From Streptomyces sp. TRM64462 (GTDB lineage: Bacteria > Actinomycetota > Actinomycetes > Streptomycetales > Streptomycetaceae), in assembly GCF_013362995.1 (NCBI RefSeq), contig NZ_JABWDV010000394.1, forward strand, positions 1 through 64,000: 64,000 nt of DNA. The letters are read 5' to 3'. Of the stretch, positions 9,397 through 18,634 are shown piece after piece. Both the position numbers and the translations under genes were made by a program. The notes beneath the pieces were generated by a model, which saw only the letters and a program-made list of their open reading frames with translations, was not told where the DNA came from and ran no database searches. Numbering within the stretch: position 1 is the stretch's first letter; the number at the start of each line of letters is the position of its first letter.

Positions 9397-9874
9397 GAGC
9401 GCTCGTTCCTTTCCGTTGAACGCCGAGGGTCCACATCACAACACGTGTGCGTTACTTCACTGTGCGTAGAGGGCGGCGAATCGCCGCCCTGCCGACCGGC
9501 GCGGAAGAAGGAACCCGCTGCCGGTGCGGTCGGACAACACCGCTGGGGGCCGAGCGTCGGCTGAGTCCATTAAACGCGTGGCGAGGGGTGGCGCGCGCTG
9601 GGCGAATTGCGAACCGTCCGCCGGGACGGGGCGCGCCCTCGATGGTGAGGACGCCAGGGCTTCCCACCGGGTTCCGGGCCTGCCCCAACTTCCCCTGGCC
9701 ACCAACGATTACGTACCCCACGCGTTCGGAATGACGCTCCCCCCGAGTCCGCATGGTGTCGCCTCGGGTGGTGCTCCCTTGTCGAACGCGCTCAGTCGAC
9801 CGCAAAACCTCCCCATCGGGGCTATTTTTTGGCCAAGTTCAGCATCGCATACACACCACGCGTCCCGCTGGACA
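9397..9874. other. Divergent intergenic region
   Basis: This 478-bp gap separates the prim-pol-like gene from the PP2C gene. It is lower in GC than its surroundings (for example the T-run GGCTATTTTTTGGCC near 9818). It contains a near-perfect palindrome at 9470-9490 (AGGGCGGCGA, one base, TCGCCGCCCT). No extra gene is supported. Confidence 0.45.
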
Positions 9875-11428
9875 ATGCTGGACATCCCCTCACTAGTGCG
9901 TGTACATGTGGATGCAGTGATAGCGGCGCAGCATGACATGCGGATTGACATGGGGGTTTGCGATGCTATTGAGCAAAGAGAAGCAGCTGGAAAGCCGGCT
10001 GCCATGAGCGCCCCTCACCTGCCGAAAGTGGCTGGAATCGATCCAACGGTTCCCGCTCCTGCGCACACTGCAACGCCTCTCCCGGGCATCCCTGCCGTTG
10101 CTCCCGCACCCGGCACCCTGATCCAGGACCGGCTGGCAGGCTGGGTCTCCGACCTCACCACACTCCACGAACTCACCGAACGCCTCACCCGGACGGGCAC
10201 GCTCGACGACGCCCTCCGGGAACTGCTGCGCGCGGGGGCCGCACTCGTCGGCGCCCGCCGCGGCATGGCCGTACTCGAACCGGCCGACGGGCTCGGGCCC
10301 GCCACCACGATCGGGCTCGGCCTCGCCCACGCCGACCTGGGCACCATCGAGACCGTGCCGCGCAGCGCCACCTCGTACGGGCGCATCCTCGACGGCCTTC
10401 CAGAAGGCGCCCGGGAGGGCACCCCCGAGGGCCGCCGGGACGGCGGGCCCGAGGGCTCCCGGCCGGTCGCGGTGCCGGACCTGCTCGGTGACGAGCGGCT
10501 CGACCCGCGCCAGCGCGAGGTCGCCGCACGTCTCGGTTTCGCCGCCAGCTACGCCGTACCGCTCGTCACCGAGGCCGCCGGGAAGCTGGGCGCCGCCGTC
10601 TGGCTGTACGACGAGCCCGCCGAGCCGGCCGAGCGGCAGCGGCACCTCGTCGGCCTCTACGGGCAGTACGCCTCCGAGCACCTGGCCCGGCTGCTGGAGC
10701 TGGAGCGGGGCCGCGCCGAGGTGGCGACCCTCACCGAGGAGCTGGTGCCGAGCCGGCTGCCGCGCGTGCCGGGCGTCCGTCTCGCGGGCCGCCACGTCCC
10801 CGGGCCGCAGGGCGGCGGCGACTGGTACGACGCGCTGCCGCTGCCGGAGGGCGCGCTGGGCCTCGCCGTGGGCTCCGTCTCGGGGTCCGGGCCGAGCGCG
10901 CTGGCCGCGATGGGCCGGCTGCGCGCGTCGCTGCGGGCGTACGCGGTGATGGAGGGCGAGGACCCCGTCGCGGTCCTCTCCGACCTGGAGCTGCTGCTGC
11001 GGCTCACCGAGCCCGCGCGGTCCGCGACGGCGCTCTTCGCGTACGCCGAGCCCGCGCAGCGGAAGCTCGTCCTCGCCGGTGCCGGGCACGCGCCGCCGCT
11101 GGTCGTCGGCGAGCGTCGCACCGAGTACATCGAGACGTCCCTGTCGGCGCCGCTGGGCATGCTCGCGTGCTGGGAGGCGCCGAGCGTGGACCTGGTCGTG
11201 GAGCCCGGCGAGACGCTGCTGCTCTACACGGACGGGCTGCTGCGGCGGATCGGCGGCCCGGTCGACCGGGCGTTCGCGCGGCTGCACGCCGCTGCGGCGA
11301 GCGTGCCGAAGGCCGACCGCGCCGACCCCGGAGCCGTCGCCGACCATGTCCTGCGGGCGGTGCTCCCGGAGGGTCCGGAGGACGCGGAGGGCGAGGACGT
11401 GGTGATGCTGGCGGCCCGCTTCGACTAG
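9875..11428 (+). CDS. GAF domain - PP2C (SpoIIE-type) serine/threonine phosphatase
   Basis: The 517-aa protein starts MLDIPSLVRVHVDAV. A GAF-like sensor region (about 90-270) includes LHELTERLTRTGTLDDALRELLRAGAALVGARRGMAVL. A SpoIIE/PP2C domain follows (about 290-515) with GDWYDALPLPEGALGLAVGSVSG, ATALFAYAEP, LAGAGHAPPLVV and LLLYTDGLLR. The first metal motif, GGDWYD, is intact. Proteins of this type dephosphorylate anti-anti-sigma factors in response to an input domain. No obvious partner is adjacent. The ATG at 9875 matches the family N-terminus although its ribosome-binding site is weak. Confidence 0.88.
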   Translation: MLDIPSLVRVHVDAVIAAQHDMRIDMGVCDAIEQREAAGKPAAMSAPHLPKVAGIDPTVPAPAHTATPLPGIPAVAPAPGTLIQDRLAGWVSDLTTLHELTERLTRTGTLDDALRELLRAGAALVGARRGMAVLEPADGLGPATTIGLGLAHADLGTIETVPRSATSYGRILDGLPEGAREGTPEGRRDGGPEGSRPVAVPDLLGDERLDPRQREVAARLGFAASYAVPLVTEAAGKLGAAVWLYDEPAEPAERQRHLVGLYGQYASEHLARLLELERGRAEVATLTEELVPSRLPRVPGVRLAGRHVPGPQGGGDWYDALPLPEGALGLAVGSVSGSGPSALAAMGRLRASLRAYAVMEGEDPVAVLSDLELLLRLTEPARSATALFAYAEPAQRKLVLAGAGHAPPLVVGERRTEYIETSLSAPLGMLACWEAPSVDLVVEPGETLLLYTDGLLRRIGGPVDRAFARLHAAAASVPKADRADPGAVADHVLRAVLPEGPEDAEGEDVVMLAARFD

Positions 11429-11549
11429 GGAGCGTTCCTAGCCGCACGCTGCCACGGGGCGCCTTCCACGGTGACGGCCCTGGCCCCTTCTCCGTACGAC
11501 CGTACGATGAGGGGAGGGGTTCAGTGTCGTACCAAGAGGAGGCGGACCC

Positions 11550-13019
11550 GTGGCCGAAGAGCTCACGCCGGACAACCCGGAGAGCGAAGAGAAGCCGATC
11601 AAGCAGCGCAAGAACGGCCTGTATCCGGGCGTTTCCGACGAGCTCGCCGCGAACATGAAGTCGGGCTGGGCGGACACCGAGCTGCGCGACCTGGAGCCCA
11701 TCGCCCAGGCCGCGCACACCGCGGCCCGCCGTGCCGCGCTCTCCGCCCGCTTCCCGGGCGAGCGGCTGGTCATCCCGGCCGGCAATCTGAAGACCCGCTC
11801 GAACGACACGGAGTACAGCTTCCGTGCCTCGACCGAGTACGCGTACCTCACCGGCAACCAGACCGAGGACGGCGTCCTCGTCATGGAGCCCAGGGGCGAG
11901 GGCGAGGACGCGGGCCACGACGCGACGCTGTACCTGCTGCCGCGCTCCGACCGCGAGAACGGTGAGTTCTGGCTGTCCGGCCAGGGCGAGCTGTGGGTCG
12001 GCCGCCGCCACTCGCTGTCCGAGGCCGCCACGCTGTACGGCATCCCCACCGGCGACGTGCGCAAGCTCGCGGGCAAGCTGGCCGAGGCCACGGGCCCGGT
12101 CCGGGTCGTGCGCGGCCACGACGCGGGCATCGAGAAGGCGCTCACCGACAAGGTCACCGCCGAGCGCGACGAGGAGCTGCGGGTACACCTCTCCGAGGCG
12201 CGGCTCGTGAAGGACGCCTTCGAGATCGCCGAGCTGGAGAAGGCGTGCGCCTCCACGGCCCGCGGCTTCGAGGACGTCGTGAAGGTCCTGGACAAGGCGC
12301 AGGCCACGTCCGAGCGCTACATCGAGGGCACGTTCTTCCTGCGCGCCCGCGTCGAGGGCAACGACATCGGCTACGGCTCCATCTGCGCCGCGGGTCCGCA
12401 CGCCTGCACCCTCCACTGGGTCCGCAACGACGGCCCGGTCCGCGCCGGCGACCTGCTCCTGCTCGACGCGGGCGTCGAGACGACCGAGCTGTACACCGCG
12501 GACGTCACCCGTACGATGCCGATCTCCGGCACGTTCACGGACATCCAGCGGAAAATCTACGACGCCGTGTACGAGGCCCAGGAGGCCGGCATCGCGGCGG
12601 TGAAGCCGGGCGCCGCGTTCCGCGACTTCCACGACGCGGCGCAGCGCGTGCTCGCCGAGAAGCTCGTCGAGTGGGGCCTGCTCGAAGGCCCCGTCGAGCG
12701 CGTCCTGGAGCTGGGCCTCCAGCGTCGCTGGACCCTGCACGGCACGGGCCACATGCTCGGCATGGACGTGCACGACTGCGCGGCCGCCCGCGCCGAGGAG
12801 TACGTCGGCGGCACCCTTGAGCCGGGCATGTGCCTGACGGTCGAGCCGGGCCTGTACTTCCAGGCGGACGACCTGACCGTGCCGGAGGAGTACCGGGGCA
12901 TCGGCGTCCGGATCGAGGACGACATCCTCGTCACCGACGACGGCAACCGGAACCTGTCGGACGGGCTGCCGCGCCGCTCCGACGAGGTCGAGGCCTGGAT
13001 GGCGCGCCTGAAGGGCTGA
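11550..13019 (+). CDS. pepP: Xaa-Pro aminopeptidase (aminopeptidase P, M24B)
   Basis: The 489-aa protein has an N-terminal aminopeptidase P domain (FPGERLVIPAGN, EYSFRASTEYAYLTGNQTEDGVLV) and a C-terminal pita-bread domain. The dinuclear metal ligands are visible in LLLLDAGVETTELYTADVTRTMP (two Asp), HGTGHMLGMDVHDC (His), LTVEPGLY (Glu) and GVRIEDDILV (Glu). It removes N-terminal residues preceding proline. It starts at GTG 11550 with AGAGGAGGCGG upstream. A hairpin follows at 13042-13075. Confidence 0.93.
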   Translation: MAEELTPDNPESEEKPIKQRKNGLYPGVSDELAANMKSGWADTELRDLEPIAQAAHTAARRAALSARFPGERLVIPAGNLKTRSNDTEYSFRASTEYAYLTGNQTEDGVLVMEPRGEGEDAGHDATLYLLPRSDRENGEFWLSGQGELWVGRRHSLSEAATLYGIPTGDVRKLAGKLAEATGPVRVVRGHDAGIEKALTDKVTAERDEELRVHLSEARLVKDAFEIAELEKACASTARGFEDVVKVLDKAQATSERYIEGTFFLRARVEGNDIGYGSICAAGPHACTLHWVRNDGPVRAGDLLLLDAGVETTELYTADVTRTMPISGTFTDIQRKIYDAVYEAQEAGIAAVKPGAAFRDFHDAAQRVLAEKLVEWGLLEGPVERVLELGLQRRWTLHGTGHMLGMDVHDCAAARAEEYVGGTLEPGMCLTVEPGLYFQADDLTVPEEYRGIGVRIEDDILVTDDGNRNLSDGLPRRSDEVEAWMARLKG

Positions 13020-13041
13020 GGCGTCCTTCGCTGTGCACGGA

Positions 13042-13075
13042 ACGTCCCCCCGCTGGTGAGCCGGCAGGGGGACGT
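13042..13075. terminator. Bidirectional hairpin terminator
   Basis: ACGTCCCCC (13042-13050) pairs with GGGGGACGT (13067-13075), with a further internal GCTGG/CCGGC stem. It lies between convergent pepP and the HATPase gene, just before a parS site. Confidence 0.55.
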
Positions 13076-13094
13076 CCCGCGTTCTCCGTCCCAC

Positions 13095-13108
13095 GTTTCA
13101 CGTGAAAC
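13095..13108. other. parS site 1 (ParB binding)
   Basis: The 14-bp palindrome GTTTCACGTGAAAC is exact. It overlaps the stop codon of the minus-strand HATPase gene: the TGA at 13100-13098 is part of the palindrome. Confidence 0.93.
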
Positions 13109-13583
13109 ATCGATCCAGTCGGTCCAGGGGAGCAGGGTGCGTGAGCGTGAGCGGAGCGTCCGCGCGCCACTTCACGATCTTGTCGAAGCTGACGACGGCG
13201 CCGCCCCGGCCGGCTCTGTTGCCGAAGTGGACATGGTCGGCGAGCTCCTCGATGAGGCGCAGGCCCCGCCCGCACTCGGCGTCCGCGGGGGCCGTGTCGC
13301 GCGGGGCGACGGCATGCGGCGGGCCCGGAGGGAAACCCGGGCCCGAGTCGGCCACTTCGATACGGCATTTCTCGCCGTCGAGGTACGCGGTCACCCGGAA
13401 CTCGGCCGAGTCGTCCCCGCCGTGTTCGACCGCGTTGGCGCACGCCTCTCCGAGGGCCAGCGACAAGTCGTAGGAGGTGTCCGGGTCGACACCCGCCGTC
13501 TCCATGGTGCCGAGGAGCAGTCGCCGTGCGAGCGGGACGCTCGCAGCCTCGCGCCGCAAGTGGAGCGACCACCAGATGCTCAT
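13098..13583 (-). CDS. RsbW-like ATP-binding regulatory protein (HATPase)
   Basis: The 161-aa protein starts MSIWWSLHLRREAASVPLARRLLLG. It has the N-box SLALGEACANAVEHG, the G1 box EVADSGPGFPPG and the G2 box GRGLRLIEELADHV. It therefore belongs to the single-domain anti-sigma/serine-kinase family. GCAGGAGG is placed seven bases before the ATG at 13583, which decides the start over a longer upstream frame. The last codons (DRCFT-stop) are encoded by a parS site. No sigma factor is nearby, so its partner is unknown. Confidence 0.88.
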   Translation of the reverse strand: MSIWWSLHLRREAASVPLARRLLLGTMETAGVDPDTSYDLSLALGEACANAVEHGGDDSAEFRVTAYLDGEKCRIEVADSGPGFPPGPPHAVAPRDTAPADAECGRGLRLIEELADHVHFGNRAGRGGAVVSFDKIVKWRADAPLTLTHPAPLDRLDRCFT

Positions 13584-13799
13584 GCGCCAGCCTCCTGCCG
13601 CGGCTCGACATATCGTTACGTATTGCCCCATATTCGACACGTAAGCCTGGAGTTGACGGACGATCCCCCGTTCAGCGGGATTCGTTCGAGGGAATTCGGA
13701 TCGGCATCCGGTCGCGTCCACCCGGACGCGGGCCGCAAAGGGTGACCTTCCGGACCTGCCCTACGGGCGGCGTGGGGGTGGTGGGATGATGGCCCGGCC

Positions 13800-14594
13800 A
13801 TGTCTGCCCCCACCGGTCCTCGGCTGCTGAGGGCCGCGGTGTTCACCGCGGTCTGTCTCGTGCTGTCCGCGCTGGGCCATGTCCTCGCCGCGTGCGAGGC
13901 CGTTCCGTGGTGGACGCTGGCGGCGGGGTTCGTCACCGTCTTCGCTCTCGCCCTGCCGTTCGCGGGGCGGAACCGCTCGCTGCCGGCGATCACGGCCGCG
14001 CTCGTGACCGGCCAACTGGCCCTGCACACGCTCTTCGGGCTCGGGCAGCAGCACGCGGCACCCGCCGCCACCGCGGAGGGCTCCGGGGGCGACGCGCTGA
14101 TCCGGGCCGCCGCGCGACTGGTGTGCGGCGCGGGCGCGGCGCAGCTCAGCCCCGGTGAGGCCCACCGGATCGTCACGGAGGCGGGGCTCGACCCGGCGGC
14201 CGCCGCGGCCGCCGCTGGAGGCCCGGCCACGGTCGCCGCACCGGTGGACCCGCAGACGCTGCCGAGCCTGTCCATGGCCCTCGGGCACCTGCTGGCCGCC
14301 CTGGTGACGGGGTGGCTGCTCCGGCACGGCGACCTGGCACTGGCGCGGCTCGCCGCGCTGGCCGGCGTTTCGGCGCGGGGCGCGATCGAGGTCGCCGAGG
14401 AGGCCCTCGTACGGTCGCTGCGCGCGGCCCTCGTCCTCGTACGGGCCCTGGTCGCCGGGGCTGGTGCGCTGCACACGCCCGGGCCGCGGGTGCCGCGGGC
14501 CGACGACGACGTTCCGCTGCCGGCAGCGGCGGACGCACTTCAGCACACGGTGATCAGGCGCGGCCCTCCGGCCGTATTCCACCTCGCAGCCTGA
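13800..14594 (+). CDS. Membrane protein heading the copper cluster, function unknown
   Basis: The 264-aa protein has four or so hydrophobic segments: VFTAVCLVLSALGHVLAAC, WWTLAAGFVTVFALALPF, AITAALVTGQLALHTLFGLG, and LSMALGHLLAALVTGWLLRHGDLALARLAAL. Histidines lie in or near several helices. It precedes ycnI by 87 bp in the same orientation, so a role in copper handling is suggested by position only. No named domain is recognised. The start is the ATG at 13800; its ribosome-binding site is poor. Confidence 0.7.
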   Translation: MSAPTGPRLLRAAVFTAVCLVLSALGHVLAACEAVPWWTLAAGFVTVFALALPFAGRNRSLPAITAALVTGQLALHTLFGLGQQHAAPAATAEGSGGDALIRAAARLVCGAGAAQLSPGEAHRIVTEAGLDPAAAAAAAGGPATVAAPVDPQTLPSLSMALGHLLAALVTGWLLRHGDLALARLAALAGVSARGAIEVAEEALVRSLRAALVLVRALVAGAGALHTPGPRVPRADDDVPLPAAADALQHTVIRRGPPAVFHLAA

Positions 14595-14681
14595 CGCGAC
14601 CCACTCGACGGGAGTGGAGTCGCCGCGCCCGCACGCGCCGGGCGCCTTCACCCTTGTCTGCTCAGTGGAGTGTGTTCTGCC

Positions 14682-15434
14682 ATGAACGTCTCACGTCGTC
14701 TCACCGTCGCCGGTGGACTCGCCGTCTCCTCCGTCCTGCTGCTCGCGCCGTCCGCGTTCGCGCATGTGAGCGTCCAGCCGCAGGGCGAGGCCGCCAAGGG
14801 CGGCTACGCCACGGTCAACTTCAAGGTCCCGAACGAGCGGGACAACGCCTCCACCGTGAAGCTGGAGATCTCCCTGCCGATGGACCATCCGCTGGCGTCC
14901 GTGATGCCGCAGCCCGTGCCGGGCTGGACGGTCAAGGTCGACAAGGCGACGCTGGCGAAGCCGCTGGAACTGCACGGCAGGAAGATCACCGAGGCCCCCT
15001 CGAAGATCACCTGGACGGCGAGCGGGTCGAAGATCGGCCCCGGTGAGTTCCAGCAGTTCCCCGTGTCGCTCGGCCGACTGCCCGAGGACACCGACCAGCT
15101 CGTGTTCAAGGCCCTCCAGACATACGACAACAAGGAAGTCGTCCGCTGGATCGAGGAGCCGAAGGAGGGGGCGGCGGAACCCGAGTCGCCCGCGCCCGTA
15201 CTGAAGCTGTCCGCCGCCGGCGAAGGACACCACGGTGTCGGCGCCGCCGATTCGGACAAGAAGGACGCCGACGGGAAGGCGACGGCTGCCCCCGCCTCCT
15301 CCGCCTCCGCCTCCGCCTCCGCCTCCGGTGATGTGAGCGACACCACCGCCCGCGTACTCGGTGTCGTCGGCATCCTGGTCGGTGCCGCCGGTGTGGCCTT
15401 CGGTGTCCTGGCAGGGCGCCGCCGCTCCGCCTGA
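14682..15434 (+). CDS. YcnI/DUF1775 family copper-binding protein
   Basis: The 250-aa protein has a signal peptide (LAVSSVLLLAPSAFA). Processing would leave HVSVQPQGEAAKGGYATVNFKVPNE, with the N-terminal His that binds Cu(II) in YcnI proteins. The conserved DUF1775 core runs to about residue 150 (VPGWTVKV, ITWTASGSKIGPGEFQQFPVSLGRLP). A Ser/Ala linker and a C-terminal membrane helix (VLGVVGILVGAAGVAFGVLAG) anchor it outside the cell. It is followed 46 bp later by the Sco gene. Confidence 0.88.
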   Translation: MNVSRRLTVAGGLAVSSVLLLAPSAFAHVSVQPQGEAAKGGYATVNFKVPNERDNASTVKLEISLPMDHPLASVMPQPVPGWTVKVDKATLAKPLELHGRKITEAPSKITWTASGSKIGPGEFQQFPVSLGRLPEDTDQLVFKALQTYDNKEVVRWIEEPKEGAAEPESPAPVLKLSAAGEGHHGVGAADSDKKDADGKATAAPASSASASASASGDVSDTTARVLGVVGILVGAAGVAFGVLAGRRRSA

Positions 15435-15480
15435 TCTCCGGCCCGCGGAGCCCCGGAACCAACCCTCAGAGAGAGAAGTC

Positions 15481-16179
15481 ATGCAGAGTCCCCTCCGCGC
15501 CGCGCGGCCCCGCCGCGCGGCCCGGCGCACACCGCTGCTCGCGGCCGCGCTCGTCACCGCGTCGGCACTCGCCCTGTCCGCCTGCGGCACCGACACCACC
15601 TCGGGCGCCGGCCCGGTCGCCGACGTGTCCGTGGCCGCCGACGCCGACAAGCCGGGCACGGTGCTCGACCGGCCCTTCAAGAAGCCGGACCTCGTCCTGA
15701 CCGACACCACCGGCAAGCCCTACGACTTCCGCGAGCGCACCAAGGGCAAGCCGACCCTCATCTACTTCGGCTACACGAACTGCCCCGACGTCTGCCCGCT
15801 GACGCTCAGCAACATCGCCACCGCGATGAAGGAACTGCCGCAGGCGGACCGGGAGAAGCTCCAGGTCGTCTTCGTCACCACCGACCCGGAGCGCGACACG
15901 CCCGCCGAGCTCGCCAAGTGGCTGCCGGGCGCGGGCGATCCGTCGTTCATCGGGCTGAGCGGCGACTTCGCCACCATCCAGGCCGGCGCCCTGCAGGTCG
16001 GCATCGGCATCGACCCGCCGTCGAAGGACAAGGACGGCAACGTCGTCTCCATGCACGGCGCCCAGGTCATCGCCTTCTCACCGAAGACCGACCAGGGCTA
16101 CGTCCTGTACGGCGAGGACACCACCGTCGAGGACTACGCCAAGGACCTGCCGAAGCTCATCCGCGGAGAGAAGCCGTGA
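15481..16179 (+). CDS. Sco1/SenC family copper chaperone lipoprotein
   Basis: The 232-aa protein has a lipoprotein signal ending LALSACGT. Its thioredoxin-like fold carries the metal-binding CPDVCP motif (YFGYTNCPDVCPLTLSN) and the conserved distal His in VVSMHGAQVIAF. Sco proteins deliver copper to cytochrome oxidase CuA or to other secreted copper enzymes. In S. lividans a Sco gene lies in the same cluster type as dtpA. The ATG at 15481 follows AGAGAGAGAAG. It overlaps the next gene by four bases. Confidence 0.93.
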   Translation: MQSPLRAARPRRAARRTPLLAAALVTASALALSACGTDTTSGAGPVADVSVAADADKPGTVLDRPFKKPDLVLTDTTGKPYDFRERTKGKPTLIYFGYTNCPDVCPLTLSNIATAMKELPQADREKLQVVFVTTDPERDTPAELAKWLPGAGDPSFIGLSGDFATIQAGALQVGIGIDPPSKDKDGNVVSMHGAQVIAFSPKTDQGYVLYGEDTTVEDYAKDLPKLIRGEKP

Positions 16180-16658
16180 TCCACCGCACCACCACCCGTC
16201 GCGCCTCCGTCGCGTTCTCCGCGGCGCTGGCCCTCACCGCCGGACTGGCACTCGGCGGCTGTTCGTCCACCGACGCCCCGGCCGACGCCCCGCGGCTGAA
16301 GGTCAGCGGCGCGTTCATACCGGAACCCGTCAACAGCGACATGGCGGGCGGCTTCCTCACCGTCACCAACACCGGCGGGGCCGCCGACACGCTCACCTCC
16401 GTCACCAGCGACATCTCCGACGACGTGCAGATGCACGAGACGAAGAACCAGAAGATGCAGCAGGTGAAGTCCTTCGACGTGCCGGCGAACGGCGAGCTGA
16501 AGCTGGAGCGCGGCGGCAGCCACCTGATGCTCATGAAGCTGAAGCGGACGCTGAAGCAGGGGGACAAGGTGACGTTCGAGCTGCGCTTCGAGGACTCCGA
16601 GCCGATCAAGGTCGAGGTCCCGGTCGAGGCCCGGACGCACAACCCCCAGCACCACTGA
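16176..16658 (+). CDS. PCuAC-type copper chaperone (lipoprotein)
   Basis: The 160-aa protein has a lipobox (ALGGCSS). Its PCuAC domain shows the copper-ligand pattern: DVQMHETKNQKM, then GGSHLMLMKLKR about 20 residues on. The C-terminus has extra His (RTHNPQHH). It starts at GTG 16176, overlapping the Sco stop codon in GTGA, with GGAGAG six bases upstream. These chaperones bind Cu(I) outside the membrane and hand it to Sco or to target oxidases. Confidence 0.92.
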   Translation: MIHRTTTRRASVAFSAALALTAGLALGGCSSTDAPADAPRLKVSGAFIPEPVNSDMAGGFLTVTNTGGAADTLTSVTSDISDDVQMHETKNQKMQQVKSFDVPANGELKLERGGSHLMLMKLKRTLKQGDKVTFELRFEDSEPIKVEVPVEARTHNPQHH

Positions 16659-16680
16659 GCCCGGAGGACACCGATCCACG

Positions 16681-18627
16681 ATGACGGTCACCGCCCCCCG
16701 CTCCGGAGCCACGGCGGCAGCCCCGCCGCGGCTGTTGTCGCTCCTGCTGCTCACCGTCGCGCTGCTCGGCACCGTGCTCTCCGGCGTGGCGTCCGCGCAC
16801 TCGACGCTGACCGGCAGCGACCCGAAGGACGGGGCGGTGGTCGCCACCGCGCCGCAGCGCGTCGCGCTCACCTTCTCCGAGCAGGTCGCCATGGGCGACG
16901 ACGCGATCCGCGTCCTCGAACCGAGCGGCAAGCGCGCCGACGTCGGTGAACTGCGGGACCTCTGCAGCGGCTCGGTCGTCCGGTACGGGGTCGATCTGCG
17001 GTCCGGGCTGCCGGACGGGACCTACACCGTGGCCTGGCAGGCCGTGTCCGCGGACAGCCACCCCATCTCGGGCGCGTTCACCTTCTCGATCGGCGCGCCC
17101 TCGGAGACGACGGTCTCCCTGCCCACGCAGAAGGCGGGCGGCGGAGTCGTCGGAGTGCTGTACGACATCGGGCGGTACGCCGCGTACGCCGGCTTCGTGC
17201 TGCTGGTGGGCGGTGTGGTGTTCGTGCTGGCCTGCTGGCCGCGCGGCGCGGCGGCCCGGCCGGTGCAGCGGCTGGTCGCGTACGGGTGGGTGACGCTCAC
17301 CGCGGCGACGCTGGCGCTGCTGATGCTGCGCGGCCCGTACACCGGGTCGGGCGAGCTGGCCGACGCGTTCGACCTGGGCGTCCTGCGGGGCGTCCTGGAC
17401 ACCAAGACCGGTACCGCGCTCACATCCCGGCTGCTGCTCCTCGGCGCGGCGGCACTGTTCGTGGCGGTGCTGTTCGGGGCGTACGCCCGGGACCGCGACG
17501 GGGAGCGGGGCGCGGAGCGGGAGGATGAGCGGAAGCGTGACCTGGCCTTCGGGCTGGCGGTCGGCGGCAGCGTCGTCTCGGCGGGGATCGCCGGGACCTG
17601 GGCGCTCTCCGAGCACGCGTCGACCGGGCTGCAGCCCGGCGTGGCGATGCCGGTGGACATCCTGCACCTGCTGGCCGTCGCCGTCTGGCTGGGCGGCCTG
17701 GCCGCGCTGCTCGTCGCCCTCCACCGGGTGCCGTCCATCGAAAGGGAGGCGGTACGGCGGTACTCGCGGCTCGCGTTCGGCGCCGTGGTGGTGCTGGCGG
17801 CGACCGGGCTCTACCAGTCGTGGCGGCAGGCCGGCACCTGGACGGCGCTGACCGGCACGGCGTACGGGCGGCTGCTGCTCGTGAAGGTGGCGCTGGTCGC
17901 CGTCATGGTCGGGGTCGCCTGGGTCTCCCGCCGCTGGACGGGGCAGCTGGCCGAGGCGCCGGCCTCCCCTCCGTACGGGCAGGAGCAGCAAGAAGAGGAG
18001 CCGCACGAGGGCGGCGGCGACGGCACCCCGGTCGTCGCACGCGTGGACGACCCCGTGCGCGCCGCGCAGCTCGCGCGTCAGCGGGCCGCCGTGGAGAGCG
18101 CCCGTCGTCGGCGCGTCCGGGACTCCGATCCGGCGCGGGCCGGGCTGCGGCGTTCCGTGCTGGCCGAAGCGGCCGTCGCGGTCGTGGTCCTGGGCGTCAC
18201 CACCGCCCTCACGGCGACCGAGCCGGGGCGCGCCCAGGAGCGGGCGGACCAGGTGCGGGCCGCGTCCTCGACCGCCGTACCCGACCGGCCGGTCGACGTG
18301 GAGCTGCCGTACGACACCGGCGGCCCGGGCGGCACCGGCACCGTACGGCTGAACCTCGACCCCGGCCGCTCCGGCGGCAACACGCTGCGCCTGGCCGTCC
18401 AGGGCGCGGACGGGAAGCCGCGCGACGTACCCGAGCTGAAGGTGTCGTTCACGCTCGACGCGCAGGAGATCGGTCCGCTGCCGGTCGAGCTGGAGCGGAC
18501 GGCGGTGGGGCAGTGGCAGGCCCGGTCCGCGCAGCTTCCGATGCCGGGCGAGTGGCGGGTGCGCGTGACCGTCCGGACGTCCGACATCGACCAGACCACC
18601 ATCGACAAGAACGTGAAGATCGGCTGA
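16681..18627 (+). CDS. CopC-CopD fusion, copper transport protein
   Basis: The 648-aa protein has a signal peptide followed by a CopC domain beginning HSTLTGSDPKDGAVV, with the mature N-terminal His and DSHPISG as Cu ligands. Several transmembrane helices of a CopD-type domain follow (YAAYAGFVLLVGGVVFVLACW through VALVAVMVGVAWVSRRW). After a charged cytoplasmic loop (about 420-480) comes another helix and an extracellular beta-rich tail (residues about 520-648). It is the fourth member of the copper operon, 22 bp after the PCuAC gene. Confidence 0.9.
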   Translation: MTVTAPRSGATAAAPPRLLSLLLLTVALLGTVLSGVASAHSTLTGSDPKDGAVVATAPQRVALTFSEQVAMGDDAIRVLEPSGKRADVGELRDLCSGSVVRYGVDLRSGLPDGTYTVAWQAVSADSHPISGAFTFSIGAPSETTVSLPTQKAGGGVVGVLYDIGRYAAYAGFVLLVGGVVFVLACWPRGAAARPVQRLVAYGWVTLTAATLALLMLRGPYTGSGELADAFDLGVLRGVLDTKTGTALTSRLLLLGAAALFVAVLFGAYARDRDGERGAEREDERKRDLAFGLAVGGSVVSAGIAGTWALSEHASTGLQPGVAMPVDILHLLAVAVWLGGLAALLVALHRVPSIEREAVRRYSRLAFGAVVVLAATGLYQSWRQAGTWTALTGTAYGRLLLVKVALVAVMVGVAWVSRRWTGQLAEAPASPPYGQEQQEEEPHEGGGDGTPVVARVDDPVRAAQLARQRAAVESARRRRVRDSDPARAGLRRSVLAEAAVAVVVLGVTTALTATEPGRAQERADQVRAASSTAVPDRPVDVELPYDTGGPGGTGTVRLNLDPGRSGGNTLRLAVQGADGKPRDVPELKVSFTLDAQEIGPLPVELERTAVGQWQARSAQLPMPGEWRVRVTVRTSDIDQTTIDKNVKIG

Positions 18628-18634
18628 CCTGAGC

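Noticed and set aside
11004..13094. 696-aa open frame on the minus strand
   Set aside because: It is antisense to pepP and the PP2C gene and has no ribosome-binding site or domain.
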